Notes under the pieces: model-generated
The model's input: the letters and a program-made list of their open reading frames with translations, nothing else
What the model was told of the DNA's origin: nothing
The model's database searches: none
Part shown: positions 1-15,269 of the stretch, piece by piece
Layout of the letters: each line of letters starts with the position of its first letter
Numbering within the stretch: position 1 is the first letter of the stretch
Program-made: the position numbers and the translations under genes
NCBI RefSeq assembly: GCF_000189635.1
Contig: NW_002476432.1
Coordinates: forward strand, 186,001 to 250,000
Direction: 5' to 3'
DNA from: Tetrahymena thermophila SB210
Taxonomy: Eukaryota > Ciliophora > Oligohymenophorea > Hymenostomatida > Tetrahymenidae
Length of the DNA stretch: 64,000 bases

Positions 1-636
1 TAGAGTCTTTAGCTAAAATACAATCATAGTAATATGAATTAAGTATAAACCAACTTGGCGAGTCAAGTAAGAAATAAATGAAAACTCTTTGAGACATGTA
101 ACTATTGTTATGAAGTTAGGGAAGCTTAAGGCGAAGATAGCCTCAAAAAAGAAGATTTAGAGATATACAAGATTAAAAGAATCGCGAGAAGTTAAGCGAG
201 TAGCGAGATAGGTAAAAGTAGAGATTACATTATATAAAACAATTCCTAATATTATGAAAGTGCGTGACTTAGGAGAGATGTTTCTGAGAGTATACAATGA
301 GCGGTTTGACTTTCCACAGAATTCAAGCTTGAAATATTAAAAGAATGTCTCCCACTAAAAGTATTTTTGAGAGCTTTAATCTTACTCTTCGTCTAGAGAA
401 TTCAAAGAAGTAAATGAGATGAGCTTATCAGCTGACTCACTGTGGATTTAACATTTTGAAATTTCCATTTCCTTCTTTTCAGTAATATTGCCATTTGAAT
501 TGCCGAAACCAAGCTCAGCGTCAGATAAATTATGTTGCTTTCTTTGGTTCTTTTTGCTGAACCTTAGTTAGTGAAACTAGAACTTTGATATCATCGAACT
601 CCATAGATAAGAAGATAAACGATGTTTTTTTTGCAT
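1..636 (-). CDS. Hypothetical multi-pass membrane protein, partial (C-terminus beyond window)
   Basis: Read on the minus strand with TAA/TAG as Gln, the frame stays open for 212 codons from an ATG at 636 to the window edge, so the C-terminus is missing. The first ~120 residues are hydrophilic and rich in Ser, Asn, Gln and Glu. They are followed by three hydrophobic stretches at about residues 126-146, 154-182 and 187-208, separated by short basic loops (for example TRLTSRD). This suggests a cytosolic N-tail followed by a polytopic membrane domain. I do not recognise the family; ciliate cyclases and channels can have such N-terminal regions, but no catalytic domain is visible here. The frame remains open upstream of the ATG, so the start may lie further out or in another exon. 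The base composition is clearly less AT-rich than the following spacer, which supports coding. Confidence 0.6.
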
Positions 637-2995
637 AACATAGACAGATTTGAGTATGCAGTATAGGAGGACAAATAAATAAATAGGCATTGCTTGTACG
701 CTTATAATAATGAATGTAGATAAGGATTCTTTTGTTCTTAAATATTTTATAAACTACTTAATCTAATTTAATTTATAATTTTGAAAAGGTAGACTTAAGT
801 TATTAAAAATTCTATGACTTATATTGAATTTTTTATGATATTGTGTGATTTTGTTTGTATAATTTTTAATTGCAAATTATGTTTTAGATATTAAATGATT
901 ATAAGCGAAGCAATCTTTAGATAAATAGCATTTAATCCTTTTTAAATTTAATCAATAATATAGATTAAAAGACTAAATTATAATTACGACTATTTTTATC
1001 ATTTAGTCTAATCTTCTATTTTATTTACTTGACAAATTTTCTTCATGATTTATTAATCGTATTAACCATAATAGTCTTCAAAATTACTCAAATTCATTTA
1101 TTAACTTTTTAATCCTACTTAATTTGTTATTTCGGCCAGCTTATTTATATCTTTATATTTTTTATATTTCTATTATTTCATTCTTTCTTTTATAATTTTT
1201 TTTTGCTAATCTTGTAACTACTTAATAAATAAAACCAAAATTTAAATTCTGTCTTATTTTTCTTTTTCCTTTTAATCCAATAAATTTATGAAGGGATTTT
1301 TTTTACATAGAAATAGTACAGCTTGTTATAATTTATGGCACAGTCAATTTAGATTTTAAATTTCTGGTAATTAAATTGCTTAAAATTTTGTAATAGTAAA
1401 GCTTGATAATTTTATATTCAGTAGGTAAAAAAATTCATCAGCATTAGTAAAACTAATTCCCTTAAAATTGGTTGCCTTATAATATATATACAAAAAAAAA
1501 CCTCTCTTGATTAAAATACAATATATTTCGAATATTTGTACTAGAAAGTTGTCTAAAGAAATAAACCATTTCATAAATTACTAAATAACTTGGAGTTCAT
1601 ATACAATAATTTATGACATGAGGAATACAGATAATTAAATTATTTATTATTATAAACAGATAACAAAATTTTTATAATGTAATCTATTATTAGATATGTG
1701 TTAATTGATAATAAATTTTCAAAATATACTTTTTATTTTTTACGTTTTAACTATTTTAAAATCAAATAAATATCTTTGAATCCCACTATATAAATATTAC
1801 ATGTAAATTTAATAAATAATATCATATTACTCGAAATTATTTAATTCAAATAAACTAATTTACTAAAACTTTAATCTCTTAGTTCATTTAAATTTATAGA
1901 TATCTAAATTTTATTCTTTTTTATAAACTTAAAATGAAAATTTATTTTTCCATCTTTGTAATTAGATATAATGTCAAAAGTTGATTAGATTTTATTTTAT
2001 CCAGATTCTATACTATTTATTTTAGCTTTTTTACCAGGATTTTTAAAAAAAATATTTTTTATTCTTATCTTTTTTTCTTAAAAGATAAAAAAAAATTTTG
2101 AGTTTTTTCAAAGGAAGAGTTTTTTGTGCAATCCCACACTACTGACAAAATTAATTTCTAAAAAATAATAAAAACTTTGAGAGTAATTATAAAGTTAAAT
2201 AGAATTCCTTTAAATGTATTATCTATCTTCTAAGATAATTTTTTAATAGTTTTTTAACAATAATCAATAGGTTCCTAATAAGCAATAGTAAGTATTTACT
2301 TAAGTTATTTTTTACACTAGAATTTACTTTAACTTTTTATAGATAAAACAAATAAAATTTTTTTATACTTTTTGAAATTACTGGGTATTAATTATACTTA
2401 TATTTTAAGTAAAACCTTTTGTAGTTGCTCTTTAAAATTTCTTTAGCTCTTGAATTTACTAAAATCAATAAATAATAAATGCTAGAATCTAACTTTATTA
2501 AACTTTTTTCTATAAGCTCAAAACGTTCTTTTTTATTTGTACTTTTTGAATGCTTTTTATTCAGTTTAGTTTTTAATTAATTAATAATCAAAAATAGAAT
2601 TTCAAAGGAAATAAATGAATTTAATAAAAATTCAATTTTACACAAGCTTATTCATTTTATATTAATAAATTTTTTGTTATATAATTAATTCGAATTCTTT
2701 ATATAATTTTTTTTATTAACTTACTTACTTATTATAATAATTCATTAATTGGCTACAAAATATCTAAAATAATGTCTTGGTATTACTTTATTAATACAAT
2801 AAAAATATCAAAACAAGAAAATTATATTATTTTATTTTATTATTTCATATTATGAATCTAATTATTTCTAAAATTTAAAAATATTTTTTAAAAATTGATT
2901 TGCAATATTAGTTAATAATCTTTATATTTGTATATTATTTATTAATTCATTCACCCATTCAATTATTTAGTTTTATTGTTTTTAGTTTAAATTAA
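637..2995. other. AT-rich intergenic spacer, no gene seen
   Basis: About 2.4 kb of nearly pure A/T with many homopolymer runs. I find no reading frame with coding-like composition on either strand. It lies between the upstream regions of one minus-strand gene and the 3' end of another. Confidence 0.6.
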
Positions 2996-3529
2996 TCAAG
3001 AATGCTTTGATCCTTTATTATCTCTTATCCATTAAAAGCAATCCAAGACTCCATCGCCTGTTTTACCTGTTATGCCTTTAGTAGAAATGGGATTTTTTTA
3101 AGTTCTTTTAAAATTGTTAATTTCTAATTCTTAAACGAAATCTTCTTTTTCCATAATGTCTTCCTCATCCTACTTATTGAATGCGAATAGAATTGGCTTC
3201 TTATCTTTTATTGAACGATCTGTTAATAGATCTTTGATTACTTTTTTTAAAACTGATAGCCTCTAAGTATCAGTAGAATCAATTACGAAGATGATACCAT
3301 CACAAGCATCGTAAAATGTCCTCCAATTATCTCTAGCTCTGCCTATTCCAGAGCAATCGTAAACTAAAACTGGAGCATTTATGCCGGAACAATTTAAATA
3401 TTAAATTTCAAAACCCGCTGTAGGAAAAACTTCAGATTTTAAGTTTGCATGCTATCTTATCATAGTAGTTTTACCACTACCGTCTAAACCTATAATAAGC
3501 ACACTAAATGCAATTTTTTTCTCAGCCAT
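2996..3529 (-). CDS. ARL6/BBS3-like Arf-family small GTPase
   Basis: A single exon encodes 177 residues, the usual length of an Arf-like GTPase. Visible motifs are the P-loop GLDGSGKT (14-21), switch I threonine in PTAGFE (36-41), a G3 motif DCSGIGR (58-64), NKQD (118-121) and a G5-like STKG further on. The G3 context followed by RDNW and IIFVIDS closely resembles ARL6 (BBS3), the GTPase that brings the BBSome coat to membranes at the ciliary base; ARL6 has DMSGQGR at this place. The usual catalytic Gln is Ile here, so intrinsic GTP hydrolysis may be weak. There is no Gly-2, hence no N-myristoylation site (the protein starts MAEKK). ARL6 is the best match; a different divergent ARL is the alternative. 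No introns. Confidence 0.85.
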
Positions 3530-5847
3530 TTTTTGTGTTCTTAAATACTTATTTATAAAATAATCGCTTTTTGATTAAATTTAGCTATTTTTATGTGTCT
3601 GGAAGGTATAAACCTGATGCTATTAAAAAGAATTTAAATTTTAGATATATAATTTGCATAAATCTTTTTAAATAGTATATCAAATACTTGTTTTTTTGAA
3701 TTTTCCTATCACAAAATATTATTATCTTTCAATTCAAATACATATTTGATAAATATAAATTATTTTTACTGAACTAAAGAATTATCATTGCACTAACCTT
3801 CATTAATTTAATTAATAAAATAGGACATTCTAAATAAATTTGTTTTGTATAGTTTAAAATCAACATAAAGACTATTTTAATTAAATACAGTTTTAAGATT
3901 TACTTACAATAACAAATTCTATTTTATTAAATATTCATGTAAAATATTATGCCTTAAAGCTTTTAATTTTGCTATTTACAATATTAAAAATTAATTTTAT
4001 TTTTAAAATAAAAATTATTTATTTATTTATTTATTTATGAATCAATTAAAAGGTGATAAAAATAGAGAAACCATAATGTATTTGAAATAAACTATATGCT
4101 AATAAAATTTAATACTAAAATTCAATTTAGAATATTAATAAGTAAAATAATTGTTTATAAAATTAAAAAGTAAGTAAAAATCTAGTTAGTGTTATTTATT
4201 TTATTAATTTAATTTAATAATTATAAAAAATTAGAAATAAATAATTATTTATTTATTTATTAAGATAATTCGTTTAAAATATTTGTAAAGTTATGAATTA
4301 TAACTAAACAAATGATTTGATTTCTTTTCAAGTTGAAAAAAGGAAAGAAATATTTAAATAGTGTAAAAAAAATTAATTACTGGTTAAGGATTATATTATG
4401 AATAATAATTAATAGATTTTTTCGAAATATCAAATAGGTGGTCTATTTTAAATATTTCTTTCTTCTTTCTGATCTCAAAATTTAAAAATATTAAGCAATA
4501 TAAACATAATAATACTTCTATATATTAATTTTAAGGATTTAATTTTTTCGATAATAAATGAATATATCTAAACCAATCAGATAGTAAAAATGGTAAAAAC
4601 TTTGCTAATTAGTCTGATTAAAAATTAGTTATTTAAATTTAGTTTTGATTTAACTCTATAGGTTCGAATTTGCTTCTTATTATTGACTAAAAATGCGTAT
4701 TTATATATTAATAAAGAAATCACACCAGAAAGAGTTAGGATGAAATTAATGGAAACTTTAAAGTATAAATTATAGAGCTTATGTAATTAGGATATTCATA
4801 AATATATTTTCTACTTATTCAAAAAATGCATCAGTTAGATAAAAAAATCAAAAAATTTTGTGTTTTGGTTGCACTCAATAATGTAAACAATTTAATTATA
4901 AATAGTTGTGTAAAAATTATGTTTTAGTAATTCCTTTGCAAAAATATCAAAATTAGTTAGTTAGTTATTCATTCATTTTTTGTGGCAATAAATTTTTATT
5001 TCTTTTATTTTTTTGTTTGGAAAAAGTTAATTGAATCTATCTTTTTTTTATTTCAAATGTAATATTTGAAAAGGCGAGTTTTTAAATTTTTTCAAGATTT
5101 ATTTTATTAAAACCATAATGAGTATGATAAGATATGTTGATTTAAATCCAAAGAATACTATTCGAACAAACGAACCAGTGAATTTCATATGCAATTTAGT
5201 TTTAAATTTAAGATAAGGATTACTAAAATAAGATATTTTAATAACTAAATAAATAGCTCCTAACACAAAATAAGTGAAAGTATTTAATTAAAAAATGCTT
5301 GTTAGCTTGAAATCAGCATGAAAATACGAAAATTTTGTAATTTAATAATTTCTAAAATAGGGAGAGAGATAATAAATAAAATCGAAGTAATTACAATAGT
5401 AAAGACAGAGAAAAAAGGTATGATGAAATCAATAATATGTATTTATTTATGTATCGTTGACTGACTTATTTTTAATAATCAAGCAAATTAATTTAATAAA
5501 AGGAGAGGGAAGAGTAAAAGATGATCAAAAATCATTAAAAATATAAATTAAATAAAAAACAAAAGATCTTCTGTTGATTTAATTGAGACCTTGTTTGTAT
5601 CTTAGCTATAATTTTATTTTTTAGATTGCTAGTTTGATTTTTTGTTTGTTTGTTTCTTTATTTGCTTGCTTGATTTTAAATTCATTCATTAATTAATTGA
5701 TGTTGTGTTCCCTAAACATACATAAATAATCTGGTATTAAAGGTTTATCAATACGAAAGATAGATATTGAAATTATAATTAATAAATTATCAGTATTACA
5801 AGGATATCTTTTCTACAACATAAAATAACAGAAGCAAAAAACGATAG
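3530..5847. other. AT-rich intergenic spacer
   Basis: About 2.3 kb between the divergently transcribed ARL-like gene and the Myb-like gene, so it must hold both promoters. It contains simple runs (TTTA repeats near 4018-4036 and 4242-4260). One weak open frame near 4660-5145 is discussed among the rejected items. Confidence 0.5.
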
Positions 5848-8358
5848 ATGAATTCCAATCAAACAATTTAGTAGGAGTCAAATCATTATCTTCATCAGGT
5901 TCTTGAGAAAGATTCAAACAATAATATGCAGTTAGAGGGCAACTTTAATATAGAAGAAGAAGTAGCAAACAAGAACTCGATTGAAGGTTAAGATGATGAT
6001 GAAGAAGCTGCTATTGTCAAACAAAATAATATTCAGCTCCAAAATCATAAATCCTAACAAATTTCTTAGAGAGACTACAATTAAGAAAGATTCTCAGCAA
6101 GTTGCAATCTTCCTATTTAAAATAGTAAATTTATGTAATCAATGTCAGCGCAAAATAGTGATTCAACTCAAATCCCTTTTGTTGAAAGAGAGCATTAGTC
6201 ATCTATTGAAAATAGCATTTGTCAAACATTTGTCACATTTTAGGAGAGACCAAGGTCTGATTCACAGAATCTGCAAGTGTTCAATCAAAAAAATAAATCT
6301 TTAGGCAATTAATAGATGCATAATTATAACGTATCAACTATGAATAATGAGATATTGTCATAATAATGGAGAGGATTTTAAGAAAACATAACCTAAAATT
6401 CCTTTGAGATAAATTCAACAAATTAATTTACAGAAAAAAATACTAACAAAAATAATTTAAGTGGATAGGATTCTATGGAAGACGAAACTTCCAGTTTGTC
6501 TAATTCACAACCAGCCAAAAAACAAAAGAAAGCAATTAGCAAGGTGAGCAACGGTTCTCCTTAGTCAGGTAGCTTACAATCTAGCTTTTAAAAGATTGTA
6601 AATAGAAAAAAATCAAACACAATAAACACTTCAATCTTTTCAACTGCTTCATAGAAAAAAGAGAGAATTTAATATCAACAAATTTAAAAAGAAATGCTTA
6701 ACTTCAACAATTCAGACATCATAAACCATTAATTAAACAAGCTAGAAGAAAATACCGCCAATAGTAATAACAATAACAATAATGGTAATAATAATAATAT
6801 TATGAATAATAGCGAAACAAGTGAAAATGATATTAATGAAGAAGGATAAATAAGCGTTGATAAAAATAGTAATAACATCAGCAATCATTTGAAAAGAGGT
6901 AATAACGAGGCAAATCTTTTGGATAACAAAAATTTAAATCAATAGCAATCAATTGGACAAAATAATGAAAATTAATCCAAAAAAGTGAGATTTACTGCAG
7001 AAGAAGATGAAGCTCTCATAAAGCTGATTTAAATCCATGGCAAAAAATGGAAAGTAATTTCTGAATTGATGGATGGAAAAAATGAAACAAGAATAAGAAA
7101 TAGGTATTATTCGTACATAAGGAAAATTTTAAAACCAGGAGAAGTTACACCAACTTTAGCTGCAAATAATTAGCAATAGGAAGAATATGCATTTGATCAA
7201 ATTAATTTAATAGAAGGAGTAAATGAACAAAATAACCCAGAATCATTTCAGGAATAACAACTTAACCTAAAAAATAGTATTCAAGTTTAAAATGGAGGAA
7301 AAAATATTAATGGAAGATAAGGATTGAATAATCATGAAGAAAATAACAACAACAAAATTGATAATATTTAAATTGAATAATAAGATTAAAAATTGATTGA
7401 GAATCATAATGATTAATATAATAATTTGTAATAATCTATTTAATAAAATGCTCAACCATTTTTTAATTCTACACTTTTTGAGTCGCTCAATGCTCTAACT
7501 CTTAACAATTTCGATAAGAACTTCAACTCGGCTCTTTATGATGGTAATTTTATGGATAATTAAAACTACCATAATAACTTTTAGTCAAATCCATAAGATT
7601 CTCTTCTTGTTTAAAGTTACAATTAGCTTTGTTAGTTTCCTTTTAGTTCTAATAATTTAAATTTTGATTATTTAAACAATAAAATACCCAGTTTTAAATT
7701 TATCAATGGATTCGAAGGATCGCTCGCTAATCTTGACGCTAATTAGACGAACTTCAGCAAATCATATTTGTACAACTAGAAAAGTAGCTTACAAGACTTT
7801 GAGGTAATAGATGCTGAAGATTTCAACTAGAAATTTTATAGAGCAGGTAAAGAAAGCCATCCAATTTTCAACTCAAATCCTGCATTCTAAGACGAAGAAA
7901 ATTTAAACTAATAAAATTAGTAAGCCCATAACAATAATAATAATTAAAAATCAGAAAATATGATGCAAAATTTCTGTCCGAATAGAATTCTCAGATCTCT
8001 AAACGAAAAAAATCACTATTAAGAAGAACCTTCGCCCTTAATTTTTGCCAAAGCTTAAAAAAAATATGACCCAAAAAGATTTGCAAATATAAATCCTGAC
8101 TAGGCTTTCCAAAATTAAAATCCAGTATCTCACTTTTCAATGGAAGAGGAAATGGATGAAGATTATGCCAACAAACAAACAAGACCTCTCTACAACTAAA
8201 ATGATGAAAGAAGAGCTTACATGAGCATGAGCGATAATGAAAAAATATAAAAAATAATGTATTTAAATTCACAAGTTGAAAATATTCAAACTTTAATTTA
8301 ATAGTGCAAACAACAAATCCTTAATGAAATCATCAGCAAGAATTAAAGCAACGTTTGA
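5848..8358 (+). CDS. Asn/Gln-rich protein with a single Myb/SANT DNA-binding domain
   Basis: One uninterrupted frame of 837 codons (836 residues) that uses many TAA/TAG glutamines and ends at TGA. Around residues 380-432 lies one Myb/SANT repeat: the frame reads KKVRFTAEEDEALIKL, then a second helix with the HGKKWKVIS motif, then TRIRNRYYSYIRK as recognition helix. The first and second conserved Trp positions are Phe and Trp, as often seen in divergent Myb repeats. The rest is low-complexity Asn, Gln, Ser and acidic residues. The last ~45 residues (SDNEKIQKIMYLNSQVENIQ and onward) look like a coiled coil. The likely role is a nuclear sequence-specific or chromatin-binding regulator; the target is unknown. 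Long Asn/Gln tracts are common in ciliate nuclear proteins. The exact start is supported by the frame and the drop in GC upstream. Confidence 0.8.
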
Positions 8359-9960
8359 AAATAGTACATTCATTTTTATATCTCAAGATTGATTTAAAAG
8401 ATTTAAATAAAAGCCAACTAACAATTTTTCAATTTTTATTTATATTTTAAAGCTCTCGCTTGCTCGCTCAATCAATATATCAATCAAATCAAACAATAAA
8501 ATACCCAAAAATATTTAGATTATCCATAAAATTTAAAAATATCACAAACATATATTTTCATAAAAAAAATAAATCCATCCTAGAAAATTAATAATTCAAT
8601 AAATAAATAAAATAAGAAAGTGATATTTATCTAATTTGATCTGATTAAATCTTAATGTTTTTAGATGAAAATATTTAAGGGGTTTTTAAATATTTATTGA
8701 TGTAATCTAAGTAGATCAGAAAATTAAAAAAATCCACTTCCCACCATCCACTAATAAACCAATAAATTGTTTGAAAAAATAATAGAACTAATTTATCTAT
8801 CAATCGATGAATCTAACTTTCATTCTTTCTTTCTTTCTTTCTTACTTGCTTTCTATTAGGCTATTTTCATATAAAATAACTCATAAATATGTAAGCTTTT
8901 CTAGAAATATTTATTCACTTAAAAAATACCTATCTCATTTTTTATAATATTTCAATATTAATAAATTAATTAATTATATCAAAATCGTTCAATTTGTGAA
9001 TTACTTTATATTAAAATAGTGTCTTTTCTTTTATTTTATTATAATTTGCATATTTGAAATTCTTATTAAAATTTTTATTTTTATTTTTTTTAGTTTTACA
9101 ATAAATAGCTTTTAATTTTTTAATTCTATTTTCGAATTACATTTTAAAGTGTTTTTTTTTACACAAGATTCTAAACAAAGTATTTTATCTATATCAAATT
9201 ACATACATATATAAATAATAATTAAATCTAAGAAAATGTTTTTTGATTAAATTAAAATTGGTTTAACTTTAATAATATTTAAACATTTAAATATAAATTA
9301 AAATGAATTAATTATATTACTATAAAAAATTTGTTAGAAAAAGAATATTTAATTAATTTAAGTCATGATTATTCATTCTTTATTTTCTAAATTAAATATT
9401 TTATATTTTAATTGACTAAAGGTTCAAATTTTTTTAAATTGATTAAACCTATTCTACATGGATATATTTGATAAATATTTAATCTTAAATCTATTTATTT
9501 TTATTATTTTTTCATAAATGAATCGTAAAAGAAAGATAAGGAGTTTTTGAGGATAGAGTGAGGTAGATATATAGGTGTTCTTTCTTTGGTTTAAATAAAA
9601 AAACAAAAAAAATATTAAAAATAGTAATTGATTGTTTTTTGTATTACTAATTGCAGATTTTTTTTTTGCAATAGAGATTTATATAATAGTATTTATTTTA
9701 TATATTTTTATGTAATTTGTGTTAAGTTTTTAAAATAGGGTGTAAAATTAATTTAGCTATTAGGAATTTAATACATACAATCAAACAAAATAAATAAAAT
9801 ATACATATTATAGGGCTCTTCAAATACTAACTAATTGAATCACTCTTATTTTATATTACATCAAGGAATTCTTTTACTGTAACTCTAAAAACTATTTCTT
9901 ATTACAGCAAGCAATAATTTTTGATTTTTAATCAATGTTATTATCAAATTTTATATACCA

Positions 9961-10010
9961 TCAATCCTCATTAATCCTCACCAACCTTCCCCCCCCCCCC
10001 CAAACTCCAG
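9961..10010. repeat. C-rich element with 13-C run, inverted match to 55,525-55,555
   Basis: A run of 13 C (9989-10001) sits in an otherwise A/T background and is flanked by CCTCATTAATCCTCACCAAC. The reverse complement of this flank recurs almost unchanged next to a TTTGGGGG motif at about 55,525-55,555. It is not a run of the C4A2 telomere repeat. Confidence 0.5.
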
Positions 10011-10904
10011 AGTACAAATTTCCATAACTAATTAACTGTTTCTATGTCATCTTTACACATTAAATAAAAAAATCAAATTTGTATTGTCTGAATGAATAAA
10101 TGATAATTTAAAAAACAATTATTTTATGATTTTAAAAAATAAAAAATGAAAAAAATGATCATAAATAATATAAATTAAAAATGAGAAAAAAAAACAAACA
10201 AAAAAATTATAACCACAAAAATTAAAATAAAAAGTAAAATTTTCTAATTAATTAATTAATCATGATAAATAAAAAAAGGATAGAAATAAGATTGATGAAT
10301 AATATTTAAGATTAAAATATAACTGACATATAAAAGCTTAGCATTTATATAATTTAATAATATAAAATATAACACTAAAAGTTTCAAATTATTTTATCGT
10401 TTTTGGAGAAACCGTGAATCTGCTAAGAGGATTTAATTTATTTAAGTAAATTTAATTTTTAAATTTTTTTATTATTTATAAATAATTTATTTACTTACAA
10501 AAATATGAATGATATTTATAAAAAAAAAATAAATAATAAAATCTATATATCTATCTATTTATATTTTAGGTTAAAAACACTTTTTCAAAATATTAAATAA
10601 TAAAATATATAATGTTATTCAAACATTTTATATCTATTCATCCTTTTTTCACCAGCTTTTTATCATTTGAAATTAAAGACAACTAATCTTTTTGATTTAA
10701 GACACTTCTTTAATACTTTGAATTTTTATAATTTATTTATTCTGCTAAAACTTTTATAATAAATTTGTGTAAATTTTAAATAAATATCAAAATAGAATAA
10801 ACTTTTAAATTGAAAATTATTCTTTAAATTAATAAATAAAATAATATTAGTGCAATAAAAAAGATAAAAAATAAATCAAACAAAAGCTATTAAATAAATT
10901 CAAA

Positions 10905-11555
10905 GAGTTTTATTGTTTTTAATTAGTTTTTATAATTTAAAATATCACAATCCAAAACTAATAAACTGTTTTTACCCAAGATGGAGTGTCAAATTTGAAA
11001 GATTAATGCAATTTGCTAAACCAGAACCTAAGCCTGATGCACCTTTGTCACCAATTTTATTGGAACTTTTTAAATATTGAAGAAAAAATATATCATTAAA
11101 TAGTTAATTAGAAGGAATAAATGAAGAAAAAATATGAAATAATAAATAAGATTTATTAATTAATAATAAAAGCAAAAGTTGAAAATAAAAAGAAGAGTTT
11201 TTAAATTAACATAGAAAGAACAAAAAAAAGTAAGTACAATTAAAAGAAAAAGAAAAAAGAGCTTTATTTTTTTTTAATTAGTTTCTATAATTAAAAATAT
11301 CCCAATCAAAAGCAAATAACTATTTTTACAGAAGATTAAGTGTTAAATTTGAGAGATTAATGCAATTTGCTAAACCAAAACCTAAGCCTGATGCACCGTC
11401 ATCACCAATTATATTGTAACTTTTTAAATATTGAAGAAAAAATGTATCATTAAATAGTTAATTAGAAGGAAAAAATGAAGAAAAAAATATGAAATAATAA
11501 GATTGATTAATTAATTAATTAATAATAAAAGCAAAAGTTGAAAATAAAATGATGA
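10905..11555 (+). repeat. Two direct repeats (~300 bp, period 354) each with a short exon-like frame
   Basis: Copy 1 spans about 10905-11200 and copy 2 about 11259-11555. Each carries a frame ending in TGA (stops at 11078-11080 and 11432-11434) that reads VKFERLMQFAKPEPKPDAP in copy 1 and the same with KPKPDAPSS in copy 2, then PIxLxLFKY. Differences include synonymous changes, and the shared frame, stop and an upstream pyrimidine-rich stretch ending in AG suggest terminal exons of duplicated small genes or their remains. No partner exon could be found upstream. Function unknown; decayed gene fragments are the likeliest reading. Confidence 0.45.
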
Positions 11556-12204
11556 GCTATATAAACAAAGAAAAAACATAAAAAAAAGCAAGCAAATTAA
11601 AATTAATTAATTAATGATATTATAATTCAAAATCTATTTATGATAAATATTTATTTTCATGCTATAAAAAATTATTAAAAAATAAAAGCCTTTATAAAAA
11701 AATACCACTTCATTAGATTTTAGAAAGGTATTTAGCTTTACATAAATTTGAATTTTTTTTTTTTTAATTATTATTTAAACAATATCAAAAATTGTTTGAT
11801 TTTAAAAATCATTCCACTAAAATCTTAAGGAGAATAGTAAATCAATCAAGAATTATGGATTTCATTTCTACAAATTTCAGAAAACCTAACAATATAATTT
11901 GTTTATTTAATTTTAATTTTTTATTTATTCACTTATTTTTTTTTATTAAGTGAAATACTTTTTATTTAAATAAAAAAATTAAATAAATTTATTATTTTTA
12001 TTCACAAAATTATTGTTCAATAAAATTTTATTATTTTTTATTATTTTTTTTAATTTAAAACAAAAATTGTTATTAAAATTATTACAAGCCTAAAAATTAT
12101 TTTGCAACTAAATAAGATATTATTTTTTTCAAATTAAATTCAATAAAAAGATGAGGAGTGAGTCATTAAAATAAAAATATTTATATTATTATAATTATTG
12201 CAAA

Positions 12205-12304
12205 NNNNNNNNNNNNNNNNNNNNNNNNNNNNNNNNNNNNNNNNNNNNNNNNNNNNNNNNNNNNNNNNNNNNNNNNNNNNNNNNNNNNNNNNNNNNNNNN
12301 NNNN
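12205..12304. other. Assembly gap of 100 N
   Basis: Exactly 100 undetermined bases, the conventional size for a gap of unknown length between contigs. Sequence content and true distance across this point are unknown. Confidence 0.95.
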
Positions 12305-12587
12305 AATATCGAAGTATTTGGGTAAAAAATGTATAAAAATTATGAGCTTTTATTATGCTATATTTTTATCTTTTTCATAACATTATTTGTGGTAATGTTT
12401 TAGCTTTGATGTCAATCACGTAATAATTTTTGGAAAATTCATCTTTTTTCAATTTATAATGTTTAGATTGCTATCTGATCAATAAATTATTTATCCTTAA
12501 TAAAATCAAAACGAATCTTTTGTAAGTAAGTAAATAAATAAATAAGCAAATAAATTAGTTAATAAATAAATATCTTTGTTATCAAAA

Positions 12588-15269
<2,682 letters not shown>

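Larger units (their letters stand above)
8359..12587. other. Long AT-rich spacer with assembly gap and repeats
   Basis: About 4.2 kb without a convincing intact gene. It holds a TTTC run near 8821-8845, a 13-C tract, a duplicated exon-like segment and a run of 100 N, each listed separately. The rest is A/T homopolymer sequence. Confidence 0.5.

Noticed and set aside
45..58. TAAACCAACTTGG, similar to the Tetrahymena chromosome breakage sequence
   Set aside because: Only the first ten bases fit the 15-mer, and it lies inside the coding frame of the membrane protein gene.
4660..4675. GGTTCGAATTT, like a tRNA B-box
   Set aside because: The bases on both sides cannot form the T-stem, and no acceptor stem or A-box lies at the right distance.
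4660..5145. Plus-strand frame of ~160 codons without TGA
   Set aside because: Composition is A/T-driven with a Phe/Tyr-rich second half, no start context or homology; with TGA as the only stop such frames arise by chance.
5981..6304. Frame in another phase inside the Myb-like gene
   Set aside because: It is a shadow; the true frame uses TAA/TAG as Gln and runs through without a stop.
9989..10001. C-run as telomere remnant
   Set aside because: A homopolymer and one CCAAACT are present, but no CCCCAA repeats as in Tetrahymena telomeres.
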